Of a stretch of 64,000 bases of DNA, positions 1 to 8,116 are shown piece by piece. Position 1 is the stretch's first letter. Each line of letters starts with the position of its first letter. Both the position numbers and the translations under genes were made by a program. This DNA is from Roseofilum reptotaenium CS-1145 (GTDB lineage Bacteria > Cyanobacteriota > Cyanobacteriia > Cyanobacteriales > Desertifilaceae), in NCBI RefSeq assembly GCF_028330985.1, contig NZ_JAQMUE010000084.1, positions 62,001 to 126,000 on the forward strand, written 5' to 3'. The notes under the pieces were generated by a model that was given only the letters and a program-made list of their open reading frames with translations, ran no database searches and had not been told where the DNA came from.

Positions 1-274
1 GATTGGGATATTTTGATTCGCTTTGAGTTATTCTAGCAACCTTTAAAAACTGCTCTTGATGTACTCTATAGGCGAGCAAACTACTCGATCGAGGCAACAA
101 CATATAGTGTAAAGCGTCTAGGCAATAGGGAATGGGATTGTGGTACATGGCTTTAGGAATTCAACAGTTTACTCCATAACGGTACAAAGTGCGGTATGTC
201 TAATCTTCTCTCTGAGAGAGTAATGCTTTTATATCGAGATTCAATCCTGAATACAGCAGCTTCTGCTGTTTACC

Positions 275-297
275 CATTATCCATTATCCATTACCCG
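275..297. repeat. Short tandem repeat (CCATTAT-type heptamer)
   Basis: The sequence repeats a seven-base CCATTAT/CCATTAC unit about three times. Such heptameric repeats are typical of filamentous cyanobacterial intergenic DNA and recur elsewhere in this window with different units (5306-5347, 53470-53503). Confidence 0.6.
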
Positions 298-419
298 TAC
301 GAAGCTCTATTTTTCTTCAGAAACAAACTTTCAAAATGGGTTGGAATACAGGGGTGAGAAGCAGAGTATTTATTATTTGAATAAATAGAAACCGATCGCC
401 TGAGTCAGTCGAGTCGAGT

Positions 420-425
420 TATAAT
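420..425 (+). promoter_or_regulatory. Possible -10 box upstream of the FHA gene
   Basis: A perfect TATAAT sits 81 bases upstream of the FHA gene start. No good TTGACA-like element is seen 16-18 bases upstream of it, so this is only a weak promoter call. Confidence 0.25.
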
Positions 426-505
426 GATGATCTATAATGAGTCCCTGTATTTTTCCTATTGTTGACTATAGTTTTGCTTAATTTAAACTCTATCAGGATA
501 ATTTT

Positions 506-934
506 ATGCCAGCGCTTACAATATCTTTGATGCATCCAACTCAACCCGTAGCGATGCATAGTTGGACGTTTGAACCCGATCGAGACGAACCCATTCGTAT
601 TGGTCGTTCTCACGATAACGACATTGTAGTGTATAGTTCTGTGGTCTCCCGCCATCACGCAGAGCTATGGCCAAGTGAAGAGGGTTGGAATCTCAAGGGA
701 TTTGGTTCAAATGGTACGTTTGTTAACCAACAGTTGGTCACACAGGATGTCTTAGAGGATGGCTCGATCGTCCGTTTAGGCAATTCTGGGCCCAGATTGC
801 GAATTCGTCTAGGGGTTAGCGATCCGAAGGCGAAGCTGGTGAGAAAATGCGATCGCAAACTGAATACGGAACTGAGTGAAGCTGATAAACATAGTACGTT
901 TATCAATACCCCTCAAATGCAATCGGATGATTAA
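506..934 (+). CDS. FHA-domain protein
   Basis: A 142-residue cytoplasmic protein consisting of little more than one forkhead-associated domain (roughly residues 20-105). The FHA signature is visible: an IRIGRSHDNDIV strand with the conserved Gly-Arg, then the VSRHHAEL segment and the GSNGTFVN segment. These are the conserved phosphothreonine-binding residues of the family (Arg, Ser, His, Asn). It therefore probably reads a phosphothreonine on a partner protein. The C-terminal 35 residues are charged and look disordered. No kinase gene lies beside it; the nearest kinase-like gene in the window is some 41 kb away. The ATG start lies 6 bases after AGGATAA, a plausible ribosome binding site. Confidence 0.8.
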   Translation: MPALTISLMHPTQPVAMHSWTFEPDRDEPIRIGRSHDNDIVVYSSVVSRHHAELWPSEEGWNLKGFGSNGTFVNQQLVTQDVLEDGSIVRLGNSGPRLRIRLGVSDPKAKLVRKCDRKLNTELSEADKHSTFINTPQMQSDD

Positions 935-949
935 GGAATGACTCAGAGC

Positions 950-983
950 CACTTGCCTTTCAAGACTCCCTTGAGGGCAAGTG
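950..983 (+). terminator. Hairpin between convergent FHA and pgeF genes
   Basis: CACTTGCC at 950-957 pairs with GGCAAGTG at 976-983, and an inner TCAAG/CTTGA pair extends the structure. It lies just after the FHA stop and just before the end of the opposing pgeF gene, so it probably terminates transcription from one or both sides. The following T-run is short. Confidence 0.5.
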
Positions 984-989
984 TAATGT

Positions 990-1766
990 TTAATGTTTCA
1001 TTGAATTCACGATACCTGACCACTGAACTGATTTGAGTCGATCGCGCCGATAAGAAAAGAACAAATCCTGATTTTGATAGGTACAATAGGGAGCGATCGC
1101 TACTTGTTCTGCATGGACTCCCAATTGTCGCAGTTGCCTGAGATTAACCTGGCGTACATCTAAGCGGATGCGATCGGGTTCAGAGTCGGGCAACAAGACT
1201 GGATGTTTCCCTCCTGATAACTGCTCGATCCAATCTGGGGCACTCTCGCCTTGAATCAGAGTTTTTCCTACCTGTTGAGCCACATCTAATCCCACCTGAT
1301 ACTCTCCTCCAGAAATCGCCGGCCCTAGGGCGATCCGTAGATCTTCGAGCCGCGTTCCTAATGCTTGAAAACGGGCGATCGCCTCCGGGACAATTTCCGC
1401 TGCCGTCCCGCGCCAGCCTGCATGAAGAGCTGCCACCTGTCCCGTACCTAAATCGCCCATTAACACCGGCACACAATCAGCCGAACACACCCAAACCGAA
1501 TCATGGGCATTTTCCGATAACAAACCATCGGCTTCTGGACGCTCAACCCCCAAACTTTCCACTTCTGAAGGGGTCAAAATCCGTTGACCGTGGACTTGTT
1601 TCACCCGATATACTCGCACCTGCTCATCTAGAAGATGCGCTAAAGATTCAGGCGTTTGGGGCGCAAACTGGCGGGTAAAAAAACCATGCTTCCAAGGGTC
1701 GAGTAAGCTACAGGTCAGATAGGTCAACCCTTGAGCCATCTGCCAATGCCAAAGTGAACTCATCAA
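990..1766 (-). CDS. Purine nucleoside phosphorylase, YfiH/PgeF (laccase-domain) family
   Basis: A 258-residue protein of the YfiH/PgeF family, once called multicopper polyphenol oxidase or laccase domain. Members act on adenosine and inosine as phosphorylases and deaminases, and bacterial ones also edit peptidoglycan precursors by removing wrongly added L-serine. Visible family motifs are VYRVKQVHGQ near residue 55, ADGLLS, the VCSADCVPVLM metal-ligand segment (Cys), the AALHAGWRGTA segment (His), and a C-terminal APYCTYQNQDLFFSYRRD. The length is normal for the family. It is convergent with the FHA gene and has no obvious operon partner. The start is a good ATG; a second ATG follows directly. 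Confidence 0.85.
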   Translation of the reverse strand: MMSSLWHWQMAQGLTYLTCSLLDPWKHGFFTRQFAPQTPESLAHLLDEQVRVYRVKQVHGQRILTPSEVESLGVERPEADGLLSENAHDSVWVCSADCVPVLMGDLGTGQVAALHAGWRGTAAEIVPEAIARFQALGTRLEDLRIALGPAISGGEYQVGLDVAQQVGKTLIQGESAPDWIEQLSGGKHPVLLPDSEPDRIRLDVRQVNLRQLRQLGVHAEQVAIAPYCTYQNQDLFFSYRRDRLKSVQWSGIVNSMKH

Positions 1767-1775
1767 AAATTTGGA

Positions 1776-1815
1776 GTCTGAAACCCCATCCTTCTAGGAG
1801 GGCTTTACTCTCCTA
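1776..1815. repeat. Possible IS200/IS605-type end remnant or hairpin
   Basis: The phrase GTCTGAAACCCCATCCTT (1776-1793) recurs with one mismatch at 32668-32685. Here it is followed by a TAGGAG...CTCCTA hairpin (1795-1815). In cyanobacterial genomes similar phrases flank IS200/IS605 elements; no transposase is present here, so this is a tentative relic. Confidence 0.25.
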
Positions 1816-1929
1816 TTTTACCACGATCACAAACCATATGCTATTCTGGAAACATTTCTAGTTGATCAAGAATTGAACAATTTATAAATAAAATATTATG
1901 GCAAAAAACTTAATTTAAAGCTAGGGGAT

Positions 1930-2370
1930 GTGTTAGCTCTTTCCCCCCTGTTGATTATATTATTTTTCTTGTATTTGCAACTTCCGTTCCTTCCTGCGCC
2001 CACTACTTATTTTCAATTTTATGAAGCAACAGTTTCTCCGATTCAACTAATAGCTAATTCTATTTTGTTTCACAATAGGAAAGTGAGAGTAATTGGTTTT
2101 TTAGAGTATGATCATAAACATGCATCCCTATATCCATCACAAAACTCTTATCTGCATGCCCTACAAGATCAAATTGCTGTAGAGATCAATGCATTAGTTA
2201 AAGAGAATAAAAATATGAGCTTAAATTATGTCATTATTGAAGGTTTTTTTGATGCTTTTTGCTATCGTTATCGTCCATTATCCTATAGCAATATACACAA
2301 AATAACTCGGATGGATTTGTGGTCTTATACGAATGATCCAAAGCGGCTCTCTAGAGGAATTAGATCGTGA
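1930..2370 (+). CDS. Conserved hypothetical protein with N-terminal membrane segment
   Basis: A 146-residue protein. Residues 2-22 form one hydrophobic segment (membrane anchor or signal). The segment VSPIQLIANSILFHNRKVRV followed by IGFLEYDHKHASLYPS resembles, from memory, a family of small bacterial proteins containing 'ISLIRLIANPEKYxGKKVRVIGF', with a final 'VIIEGFF...ITRM' strand. That family has no assigned function; an OB-like beta fold is my inference. The only usable start is GTG at 1930, because both nearby ATGs run into stops. The gene is more AT-rich than its neighbours and is followed after 56 bases by another AT-rich unknown gene. Confidence 0.6.
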   Translation: MLALSPLLIILFFLYLQLPFLPAPTTYFQFYEATVSPIQLIANSILFHNRKVRVIGFLEYDHKHASLYPSQNSYLHALQDQIAVEINALVKENKNMSLNYVIIEGFFDAFCYRYRPLSYSNIHKITRMDLWSYTNDPKRLSRGIRS

Positions 2371-2426
2371 AAATTAACTTGAGCAAGAACCAACAACTAA
2401 TTGTACTTGAAAAATAAGAGTTAAAA

Positions 2427-2834
2427 ATGACTTCCGTAGCGACATTTGAGTTTGCGACAAATCTTAAGATTAATGAAATCAAAAAAAAACTATCTGAATT
2501 TTGGTGTAATGGCCGCAGAGTAGATGTTATCCCAAGAGAATCAAGAAATAAAAAAGAAGAAAATATTTATCTTTGTGTGTTAGAGTACATCCTTTTTGAA
2601 AAAGAGGAAGAACCTAAAATCCGTCTTGTTGTGGATTATTTATTGTCAATATCTAGCAATAATCAAATTTTCTATTATCGTGATTATGATGTCATAGATT
2701 TATGTGTTCAACATGGAAATCCAGTTGAAATTAAGATTGACGATCTTTTTACAAAAGAATTTTGTCCATCAATATCTGGAAATATTGAGTATCAGTACTT
2801 GATTCGTAGCACTGATACTTCAAAAAACCATTAA
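2427..2834 (+). CDS. Hypothetical protein, AT-rich
   Basis: A 135-residue soluble protein that I do not recognise. It starts at an ATG after a run of AATAAGAGTTAAAA. The sequence is mixed alpha/beta with a Lys/Glu-rich first half (KINEIKKKLSEFW) and a beta-rich second half (IRLVVDYLLSISSNNQIFYY), and ends with SGNIEYQYLIRSTDTSKNH. It has no signal peptide. Its low GC and lysine codons (AAA) contrast with flanking pgeF and birA. With the gene upstream it forms a probable two-gene transferred unit; a toxin-immunity or similar pair is possible but nothing in the sequence proves it. Confidence 0.55.
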   Translation: MTSVATFEFATNLKINEIKKKLSEFWCNGRRVDVIPRESRNKKEENIYLCVLEYILFEKEEEPKIRLVVDYLLSISSNNQIFYYRDYDVIDLCVQHGNPVEIKIDDLFTKEFCPSISGNIEYQYLIRSTDTSKNH

Positions 2835-2913
2835 TATGCTTGCACAATTGATTAATGCGATCGCGCTCCCACTTATCAGAGAAAACTATATATGCGACTT
2901 CAGCCTGAACTAA

Positions 2914-3744
2914 ATGAACCTGAATCGAGAACGAATTGACAAAACCTGGGAAAAAATCGCCAACCAATTAAATCTAGAACCTCTTCCCTTGCCCCCTATT
3001 CACTCCTTCGAGACCCTAGAATCGACTAATCAAACTCTGTGGCAACTGCTTAGGGAAGGGGCCCCAACTGGTACAGTGGCGATCGCCAGGCAGCAAACGG
3101 CTGGGCGAGGACAATGGGGAAGATCGTGGTCTTCTGGTAATGGAGGGCTGTATCTGTCTTGGGCGATCGCCCCTAAATTACCTACTGAGAAAGCCCTATT
3201 GCTCACCATCAGCAGTGCTTGGGGAATAGCCACCCTCCTGCGTCAATATCATCAACCACCTCACTCAGAAACCCAACTCCCCATCCAAATCAAATGGCCC
3301 AATGACTTAATCCTTAATCAAAGAAAAGTGGGCGGCATTCTCACCGAAACTCGCGTGCATCAAAACCAGATTCACCAGGCCGTTGTTGGGGTAGGGATAA
3401 ATTGGGAAAACCCAGTACCTGAGCCGGGAATTAGCCTCAAAGAAGGATTCAAGGAGCGATCGGTTACCAGCGATCTCACCAGTTTAGAAGATCTCTTAGC
3501 CCTAATCTTAAGGGGCTTAATCTCCGGATACGAGGCGATCGATCGGAAAAAAGGAGCAGGTCTCATCTCTGCCTACAATCAACTGCTGACCCATGTTGGG
3601 CAACCCATCATTATCCAGGGACAAAACGGCAAGATTCAAGGAATTACACAGACAGGTCAGCTCTGTATTGATCTGAACTCCTCCCAAGTCCTCTTCAACC
3701 CGGGCGAAATTCAACTAGGCTATAAGAACTCCTACAGAAGTTAA
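2914..3744 (+). CDS. birA: Biotin--[acetyl-CoA-carboxylase] ligase
   Basis: A 276-residue biotin protein ligase that makes biotinyl-AMP and transfers biotin to the carrier subunit of acetyl-CoA carboxylase. Visible motifs are ESTNQTLW near residue 36, the GRGQWGRSW biotinyl-AMP binding loop near residues 64-72, KWPNDL near 127 and KVGGILTE near 137. There is no N-terminal winged-helix domain, so it is the monofunctional type and not a repressor. A short C-terminal SH3-like part (IIIQGQNGKIQGITQTGQL) completes the usual architecture. It begins with ATG after the AT-rich unknown pair and is probably transcribed on its own. Confidence 0.9.
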   Translation: MNLNRERIDKTWEKIANQLNLEPLPLPPIHSFETLESTNQTLWQLLREGAPTGTVAIARQQTAGRGQWGRSWSSGNGGLYLSWAIAPKLPTEKALLLTISSAWGIATLLRQYHQPPHSETQLPIQIKWPNDLILNQRKVGGILTETRVHQNQIHQAVVGVGINWENPVPEPGISLKEGFKERSVTSDLTSLEDLLALILRGLISGYEAIDRKKGAGLISAYNQLLTHVGQPIIIQGQNGKIQGITQTGQLCIDLNSSQVLFNPGEIQLGYKNSYRS

Positions 3745-3804
3745 GAAATATATGATAAAACTTGTCAGAGACCCAATAATGGGATAGAGATCGAGCCACT
3801 AATC

Positions 3805-5280
3805 GTGAAAACACTTAACCGCCAACGAATTCAGATGAGTACGGATAAGACAACACCAACTCCCAATCGCAGCCCAGATCGCCAATATACCCGCACTTTG
3901 TTTTGCCTCACCTGTCACCGTTCCCTGCTCATGCAAGGACTCGGTTGGTTAGGGGCCCTAGGTTTACTCAGTGGTAGCATGGTTTGGACTTCCAACCGAG
4001 GCGTTGCCTACGAACAAGACTCCATTGACCCCGTTGCCTATGATGCGGTTCCTGAAGTCGAATGGGCAGAACCGGCTTATGAACCAGCTTATGAGCCAGC
4101 CTATGAACCAGCCTATGAGCCAGCTTATGAACCAGCTTATGAACCAGCCTATGAGCCAGCTTATGAGCCGCAATGGACTCCGGAACCCGCCGCTTATGAA
4201 CCAGAATGGACTCCGGAACCCGAACCAACCGCTTATGAGCCAGAATGGACTCCGGAACCGGCTGCCTACGAACCGGAAACCTGGGATGATACCTCTGTAC
4301 CGGTGGTGGTAGAAACCTATGAAGAGCCTCCGATTTCCTATTCTGCTTCGGACTTGATGCCAGAAAATACAACTACGGCTCAAGAGAATACTGCTCAAGA
4401 GAATGCCTATATTGATACCTCGAACGATTTTGATACGGGAGCAACGGCTGCGTATGAGGAACCCACGGACGTGATGGTTTATGAACCTGCGGCTCCTGCG
4501 GCTCCTGCACCTGAACCTAGGGGTTATACCGCTGCTACGCCGGCTCCTAGCGCCCCATCGGAGCCGATCCCTGCTTGGTCTCCAGAAAATTATCAGCCCG
4601 CTCCCTCCAGTGGAAGCACTCATCAAGAGTATGCGCCTGCCCCTGCCCCTGCACCTGTGGTTGGGGGAACGACGGCTAGTGGTCGGTCTTATTTCAATAC
4701 CCAAAAACCCACGGGTCTACCGGGCAATGGTAATGTGAGTTTGTTGTATCCTCTGGCGATTCCTGCTCAAGTTAGCTCCCATTTTGGCTGGAGATTGCAT
4801 CCCATTCATGGGGACTGGAGATTCCATAGCGGTACGGATATTGCGGCAGCTACGGGAACCCATGTGTTAGCTGCTTTGGCTGGACGGGTGGCGATCGCCA
4901 ATTTTTTAGGCGGATACGGCTTAACGGTGGTTCTTGAACATAGTAATGGAACCCAAGAAACCCTCTACGCTCACTTGTCTGAAGTATTTGTTGAACCAGG
5001 CGAAGAAGTAGAACAAGGTACGGTCATTGGAAGTGTGGGTAGCACAGGAAATTCTACAGGACCCCACCTGCATTTTGAATTGCGAGAACAAACAGAAGAG
5101 GGTTGGGTCGCCGTGGACGCTGGTGCCCAGTTGGAATATGCCTTAGCTCGGTTTATCCAATCCTGGGAAACGGCCTCAGCAACTCCTTATACTGGTGGCA
5201 ATGCCAAGGAACTGCAACAATTACCGGCTCCGGAACTGGCGGTTGAAGAGCTGCCCTATGTGAACATTCGCCCGATGTAG
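3805..5280 (+). CDS. M23-family peptidase with Tyr-Glu-Pro-Ala repeats
   Basis: A 491-residue envelope protein. A hydrophobic segment near residues 41-62 should act as signal or anchor. It is followed by a long low-complexity linker (about residues 85-300) with eight consecutive AYEP units and then WTPEP/AAYEP variants and Ala/Pro-rich stretches. The C-terminal M23 (LytM-like) domain spans about residues 310-430 and keeps the zinc ligands: HSGTD near 340 and HLHFE near 422. Intact ligands predict an active peptidoglycan endopeptidase. The GTG at 3805 is the longest start; an ATG at 3835 is an equally good candidate. The repeats probably span the cell wall as a flexible spacer. Confidence 0.85.
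   Translation: MKTLNRQRIQMSTDKTTPTPNRSPDRQYTRTLFCLTCHRSLLMQGLGWLGALGLLSGSMVWTSNRGVAYEQDSIDPVAYDAVPEVEWAEPAYEPAYEPAYEPAYEPAYEPAYEPAYEPAYEPQWTPEPAAYEPEWTPEPEPTAYEPEWTPEPAAYEPETWDDTSVPVVVETYEEPPISYSASDLMPENTTTAQENTAQENAYIDTSNDFDTGATAAYEEPTDVMVYEPAAPAAPAPEPRGYTAATPAPSAPSEPIPAWSPENYQPAPSSGSTHQEYAPAPAPAPVVGGTTASGRSYFNTQKPTGLPGNGNVSLLYPLAIPAQVSSHFGWRLHPIHGDWRFHSGTDIAAATGTHVLAALAGRVAIANFLGGYGLTVVLEHSNGTQETLYAHLSEVFVEPGEEVEQGTVIGSVGSTGNSTGPHLHFELREQTEEGWVAVDAGAQLEYALARFIQSWETASATPYTGGNAKELQQLPAPELAVEELPYVNIRPM
4075..4170 (+). repeat. Tandem 12-bp repeats coding AYEP
   Basis: Eight tandem 12-base units of the form GCTTATGAACCA/GCCTATGAGCCA inside the M23 peptidase gene. The third-base differences are few, so the array may expand or contract by slippage. 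More diverged copies follow to about 4280. Confidence 0.85.
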
Positions 5281-5305
5281 GAGAAGACACAAACTTCTTT
5301 CAGAA

Positions 5306-5347
5306 GTCAGGGAATAGGGAATAGGGAACAGGGAACAGGGAATAGGA
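5306..5347. repeat. Heptameric short tandem repeat (GGGAATA/GGGAACA)
   Basis: About five copies of the seven-base unit GGGAATA or GGGAACA lie between the M23 gene and ribE. This is the classical short tandemly repeated repetitive element of filamentous cyanobacteria. No gene is seen in the surrounding 150 bases. Confidence 0.75.
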
Positions 5348-5432
5348 TGACTCTATTGCCATTTGTTTTCTGCCCACTTATGCAAGAGGTCTAATGATGA
5401 AAATTATTCCCTTGTAAGCGCCCCCTATCTCC

Positions 5433-6107
5433 CTATCCCCCCATCTCCCCGTACCCATGTTCGCTTAAGAAATCCGCAGTAATAGGGTTTTCGGGTTTAT
5501 CATGTGGCGTTCGCAATAATCCTTCCACATATTTACCTAAAATGTCTCCCTCCAAATTGACTACATCTCCGGGATGTAGATACTGTAAATTAGTATGGTC
5601 GAAAGTATGGGGAATCACCGCGACCTTAAAAGCGTGGGTTGCACCCTGGTCTTGAGCGAGAGTTAAGCTAATCCCATTCACGGCAATACTGCCTTTGGGG
5701 ACAATATAGCGGGCTAGACTGGGGGTGTTGAGGTGAAAAACCATTTCCCAGGCGATCGCCGTCTGTATAATCGACAGAACTTCCCCCGTACCATCCACAT
5801 GACCCGTCACAAAGTGACCCCCTAATTTACTCCCCACCTTCAAAGAGGTTTCGAGATTGACAGGGACTTGGCTCATCGCTCGATGGTTCAAGGTAGTGCG
5901 ATTAAGAGTTTCTGGTGAGACAGCAGCAATAAACCCCTGGGAAAGCAGGGTTTCTACTGTCAGGCATACGCCATCAACTGCGACACTATCACCTATGGCT
6001 AAATCCGCCAAAATTAGCCCTCTCCCTTGAGGAGAACAGATAATTTGGACTTGGTAATCATTCAGAGGAGTGAGTGTCCCTAAGGTTTGAATTAATCCGG
6101 TAAACAC
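5433..6107 (-). CDS. ribE: Riboflavin synthase, alpha subunit
   Basis: A 224-residue protein that dismutates 6,7-dimethyl-8-ribityllumazine to riboflavin in the last step of riboflavin synthesis. It shows the two-fold lumazine-binding barrel repeat: MFTGLIQTLGTL opens the first barrel, with the signature GDSVAVDGVCLTV and SPETLNRTTL. The second repeat has GGHFVTGHVDGTGEV and GSIAVNGISLTLA. Length is normal. The start is GTG. It is divergent from the gene at 6338 and stands alone, with STRR repeats behind it. The extra C-terminal tail (about 25 residues after VEGLL) is common in cyanobacteria. Confidence 0.92.
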   Translation of the reverse strand: MFTGLIQTLGTLTPLNDYQVQIICSPQGRGLILADLAIGDSVAVDGVCLTVETLLSQGFIAAVSPETLNRTTLNHRAMSQVPVNLETSLKVGSKLGGHFVTGHVDGTGEVLSIIQTAIAWEMVFHLNTPSLARYIVPKGSIAVNGISLTLAQDQGATHAFKVAVIPHTFDHTNLQYLHPGDVVNLEGDILGKYVEGLLRTPHDKPENPITADFLSEHGYGEMGG

Positions 6108-6337
6108 GGGTAACGTTCTAGAAAAGTGAGCTTAAGATGAGAAGGAGACAGATTACAGATTTTATATAAACTTATGGTCTAATTAGGATAATCGATTTTA
6201 AGGTAGAGAATACTATATGGGTTTCCTGAATCAGTTTATCCTTTAGGAAACCCCAGACAACACCCGATCTTATCTACGAGCCATGCAGCCCAAGGATAAG
6301 CATCCCTTGCCAGAGAGTGATCTAGAGGCTTTACCCG

Positions 6338-6844
6338 ATGATTGAAATGAGAGTTGCTGGAATTGCATTAGATGCGGGCACGCGCAGCCCCATTGTTCTA
6401 TTAAAGGATACGACGGAGCGCCGTGCCTTGCCCATTTATATTGGTCAAGACCAAGCCAGGGCGATCATTAATGCTTTGGAGAGGCAAAAACCTCCTCGAC
6501 CCCTGACCCACGATTTGATGGTGAATGTCTTAGAAGTTTGGGAGATGTCCCTAGAGAGAGTAGTGGTTCACGCGCTCCATGATAATACGTTTTATGCCCT
6601 GCTGACGATGCGTCAAGGAGATGTTGTCCATGAAATTGATGCTCGGCCCTCTGATGCTATTGCCTTAGCTCTACGAACGGGGACTTCCATTTGGGTGATG
6701 GAAGAGGTGATCGCGGATGCCTCAATTCCAGTCGATCAAGAAGCGGATGATGCCGAGCGGGAAGAATTCCGCAATTTTCTATCGGGTTTGCGACCGGAAG
6801 ATTTTGCCCAACGGGGTAAAGGGCGATCGGTGAATGGAGAGTAG
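6338..6844 (+). CDS. Bifunctional nuclease family protein (DUF151)
   Basis: A 168-residue protein with a BFN/DUF151 domain over residues 1-140. Conserved features are the opening MIEMRVAGIALD, the segment LPIYIGQDQARAI, and the DARPSDAIALALR signature near residues 106-118. Plant relatives have combined RNase and DNase activity; a thermophilic homologue has a known structure, but the cyanobacterial role is not established. The C-terminal 30 residues are charged and probably disordered. ATG start at 6338. It is followed 107 bases later by the aldo/keto reductase gene on the same strand. Confidence 0.85.
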   Translation: MIEMRVAGIALDAGTRSPIVLLKDTTERRALPIYIGQDQARAIINALERQKPPRPLTHDLMVNVLEVWEMSLERVVVHALHDNTFYALLTMRQGDVVHEIDARPSDAIALALRTGTSIWVMEEVIADASIPVDQEADDAEREEFRNFLSGLRPEDFAQRGKGRSVNGE

Positions 6845-6951
6845 CTGGCGGAGACACGGAGGCGCGGGAACGCAGAGACGCGGGGAGGTGGAGATGGGGA
6901 GGATGATCAAAATTCGATTCCCATCATCGTCCACTAAGTTGAGTTCAAACA

Positions 6952-8079
6952 GTGAGTAGCGTGAAATATCGGCGCTTTGGTAAAACGAATCTGGATTTAT
7001 CAGTGTTTTCCCTGGGTACAATGCGACCGTTGGGGTCGGAGGAAGGGTTTGGCCAGATTGTTTTACAGGCCCTCTCAAGAGGGATCAATCATATTGAAAC
7101 GGCTAGGGGATATGGTGCAAGTGAAGTCTATTTGGGCACGATGTTGCGTCAGTTAGACCACGAGTCTGTTTATTTAACCACTAAAGTGCCACCGACTCCC
7201 GATCCAAAAATAATGGCAGGGTGGATCGATGAGTCTTTGTCCCGTTTGGGGGTCAAACGAATCGATTGTTTGGCGATCCATGGGATTAATACTGGGGAGC
7301 ATCTGGAATGGATACAGGGCGATCGCGGGTGTATGCAGGCGGTGCAGGAGGCGATCGCCAACGATAAGGTAAATCATGTGGGATTTTCCACCCATGGTTC
7401 CCGAGAGTTAATCCAATCTACCTTAGAAACGGGTTTATTTGAGTTTGTAAATTTACATTATTATTGGTCGTTTCAACGCCATGCTCCCCTGTTGGCGATC
7501 GCCAATGAATTAGATATGGGGGTTTTTATTATCTCTCCAGCCGATAAGGGGGGGCGCTTGTATTCTCCACCGGCTCAACTGCAAGCCTTGTGCGAACCGT
7601 TTTCACCCCTAGAATTGAGTTATCGGTTTTTATTGGGCGATCCTCGGATTACAACCTTAAGTATAGGGCCCGCTACAGTACAAGAGTTAGGCTCATTCCT
7701 AGAAATGGGCGATCGTCCCCTTACAGAAACAGAACAGCAGGTTTTATCCCATCTAGAACACCACATGAGCGACACCTTGGGGAAAACTCAATGTCATCAA
7801 TGCTATCAGTGCTTACCCTGTCCCGAAGAAATTAATATCCCGGAAGTCTTACGCCTACGAAATTTAGCTGTTGCCTATGACTTGGTGGAGTATGGAAAAT
7901 ATCGCTATGGCATGTTTGAAAATGCCGGTCATTGGTTTCCCGGAAACAAAGCCTCCCGATGTACCGAATGTGGAGAATGCTTACCCCGATGCCCCACCCA
8001 ACTCAACATTCCCCAACTCTTGAATGAAACCCATGAGTTACTAAAAGGAAAACAAAGCCGCAGACTTTGGGAAGATTAA
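6952..8079 (+). CDS. Aldo/keto reductase with C-terminal 4Fe-4S segment
   Basis: A 375-residue protein. Residues 1-265 form an aldo/keto reductase TIM barrel: YRRFGKTNLDLSVFSLG start, HIETARGYGASE (catalytic Asp replaced by Glu-Thr-Ala-Arg in this subfamily; Tyr kept) and HGINTGEH. The C-terminal part has two cysteine clusters, CHQCYQCLPCP near 280 and CTECGECLPRCP near 337, as in bacterial 4Fe-4S ferredoxin-type domains. This fusion subfamily is widespread in anaerobes and cyanobacteria; the substrate is unknown. The start is GTG at 6952, with a second GTG at 6961. Confidence 0.85.
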   Translation: MSSVKYRRFGKTNLDLSVFSLGTMRPLGSEEGFGQIVLQALSRGINHIETARGYGASEVYLGTMLRQLDHESVYLTTKVPPTPDPKIMAGWIDESLSRLGVKRIDCLAIHGINTGEHLEWIQGDRGCMQAVQEAIANDKVNHVGFSTHGSRELIQSTLETGLFEFVNLHYYWSFQRHAPLLAIANELDMGVFIISPADKGGRLYSPPAQLQALCEPFSPLELSYRFLLGDPRITTLSIGPATVQELGSFLEMGDRPLTETEQQVLSHLEHHMSDTLGKTQCHQCYQCLPCPEEINIPEVLRLRNLAVAYDLVEYGKYRYGMFENAGHWFPGNKASRCTECGECLPRCPTQLNIPQLLNETHELLKGKQSRRLWED

Positions 8080-8116
8080 GCGCTATATACTGTATGACAA
8101 CTGCTGAGTGGACCCA

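Larger units (their letters stand above)
1..505. other. Intergenic region before the FHA gene
   Basis: I see no convincing gene here. It contains a short tandem repeat (positions 275-297, ATCC-ATT type) and a small CAGCAG-CTT-CTGCTG hairpin near 253-267. A TATAAT box lies at 420-425, about 80 bases before the FHA start, without a clear -35 box. Confidence 0.5.

Noticed and set aside
4075-4170. CRISPR-like array
   Set aside because: The repeats are 12 bases, contiguous, without spacers and encode protein. No cas genes are present in the window.
3964-4704. 246-codon open frame on the minus strand opposite the M23 peptidase
   Set aside because: It is an antisense shadow of the AYEP/Pro-rich repeats; its protein is only Ile/Trp/Arg-rich repeat with no start or domain evidence.
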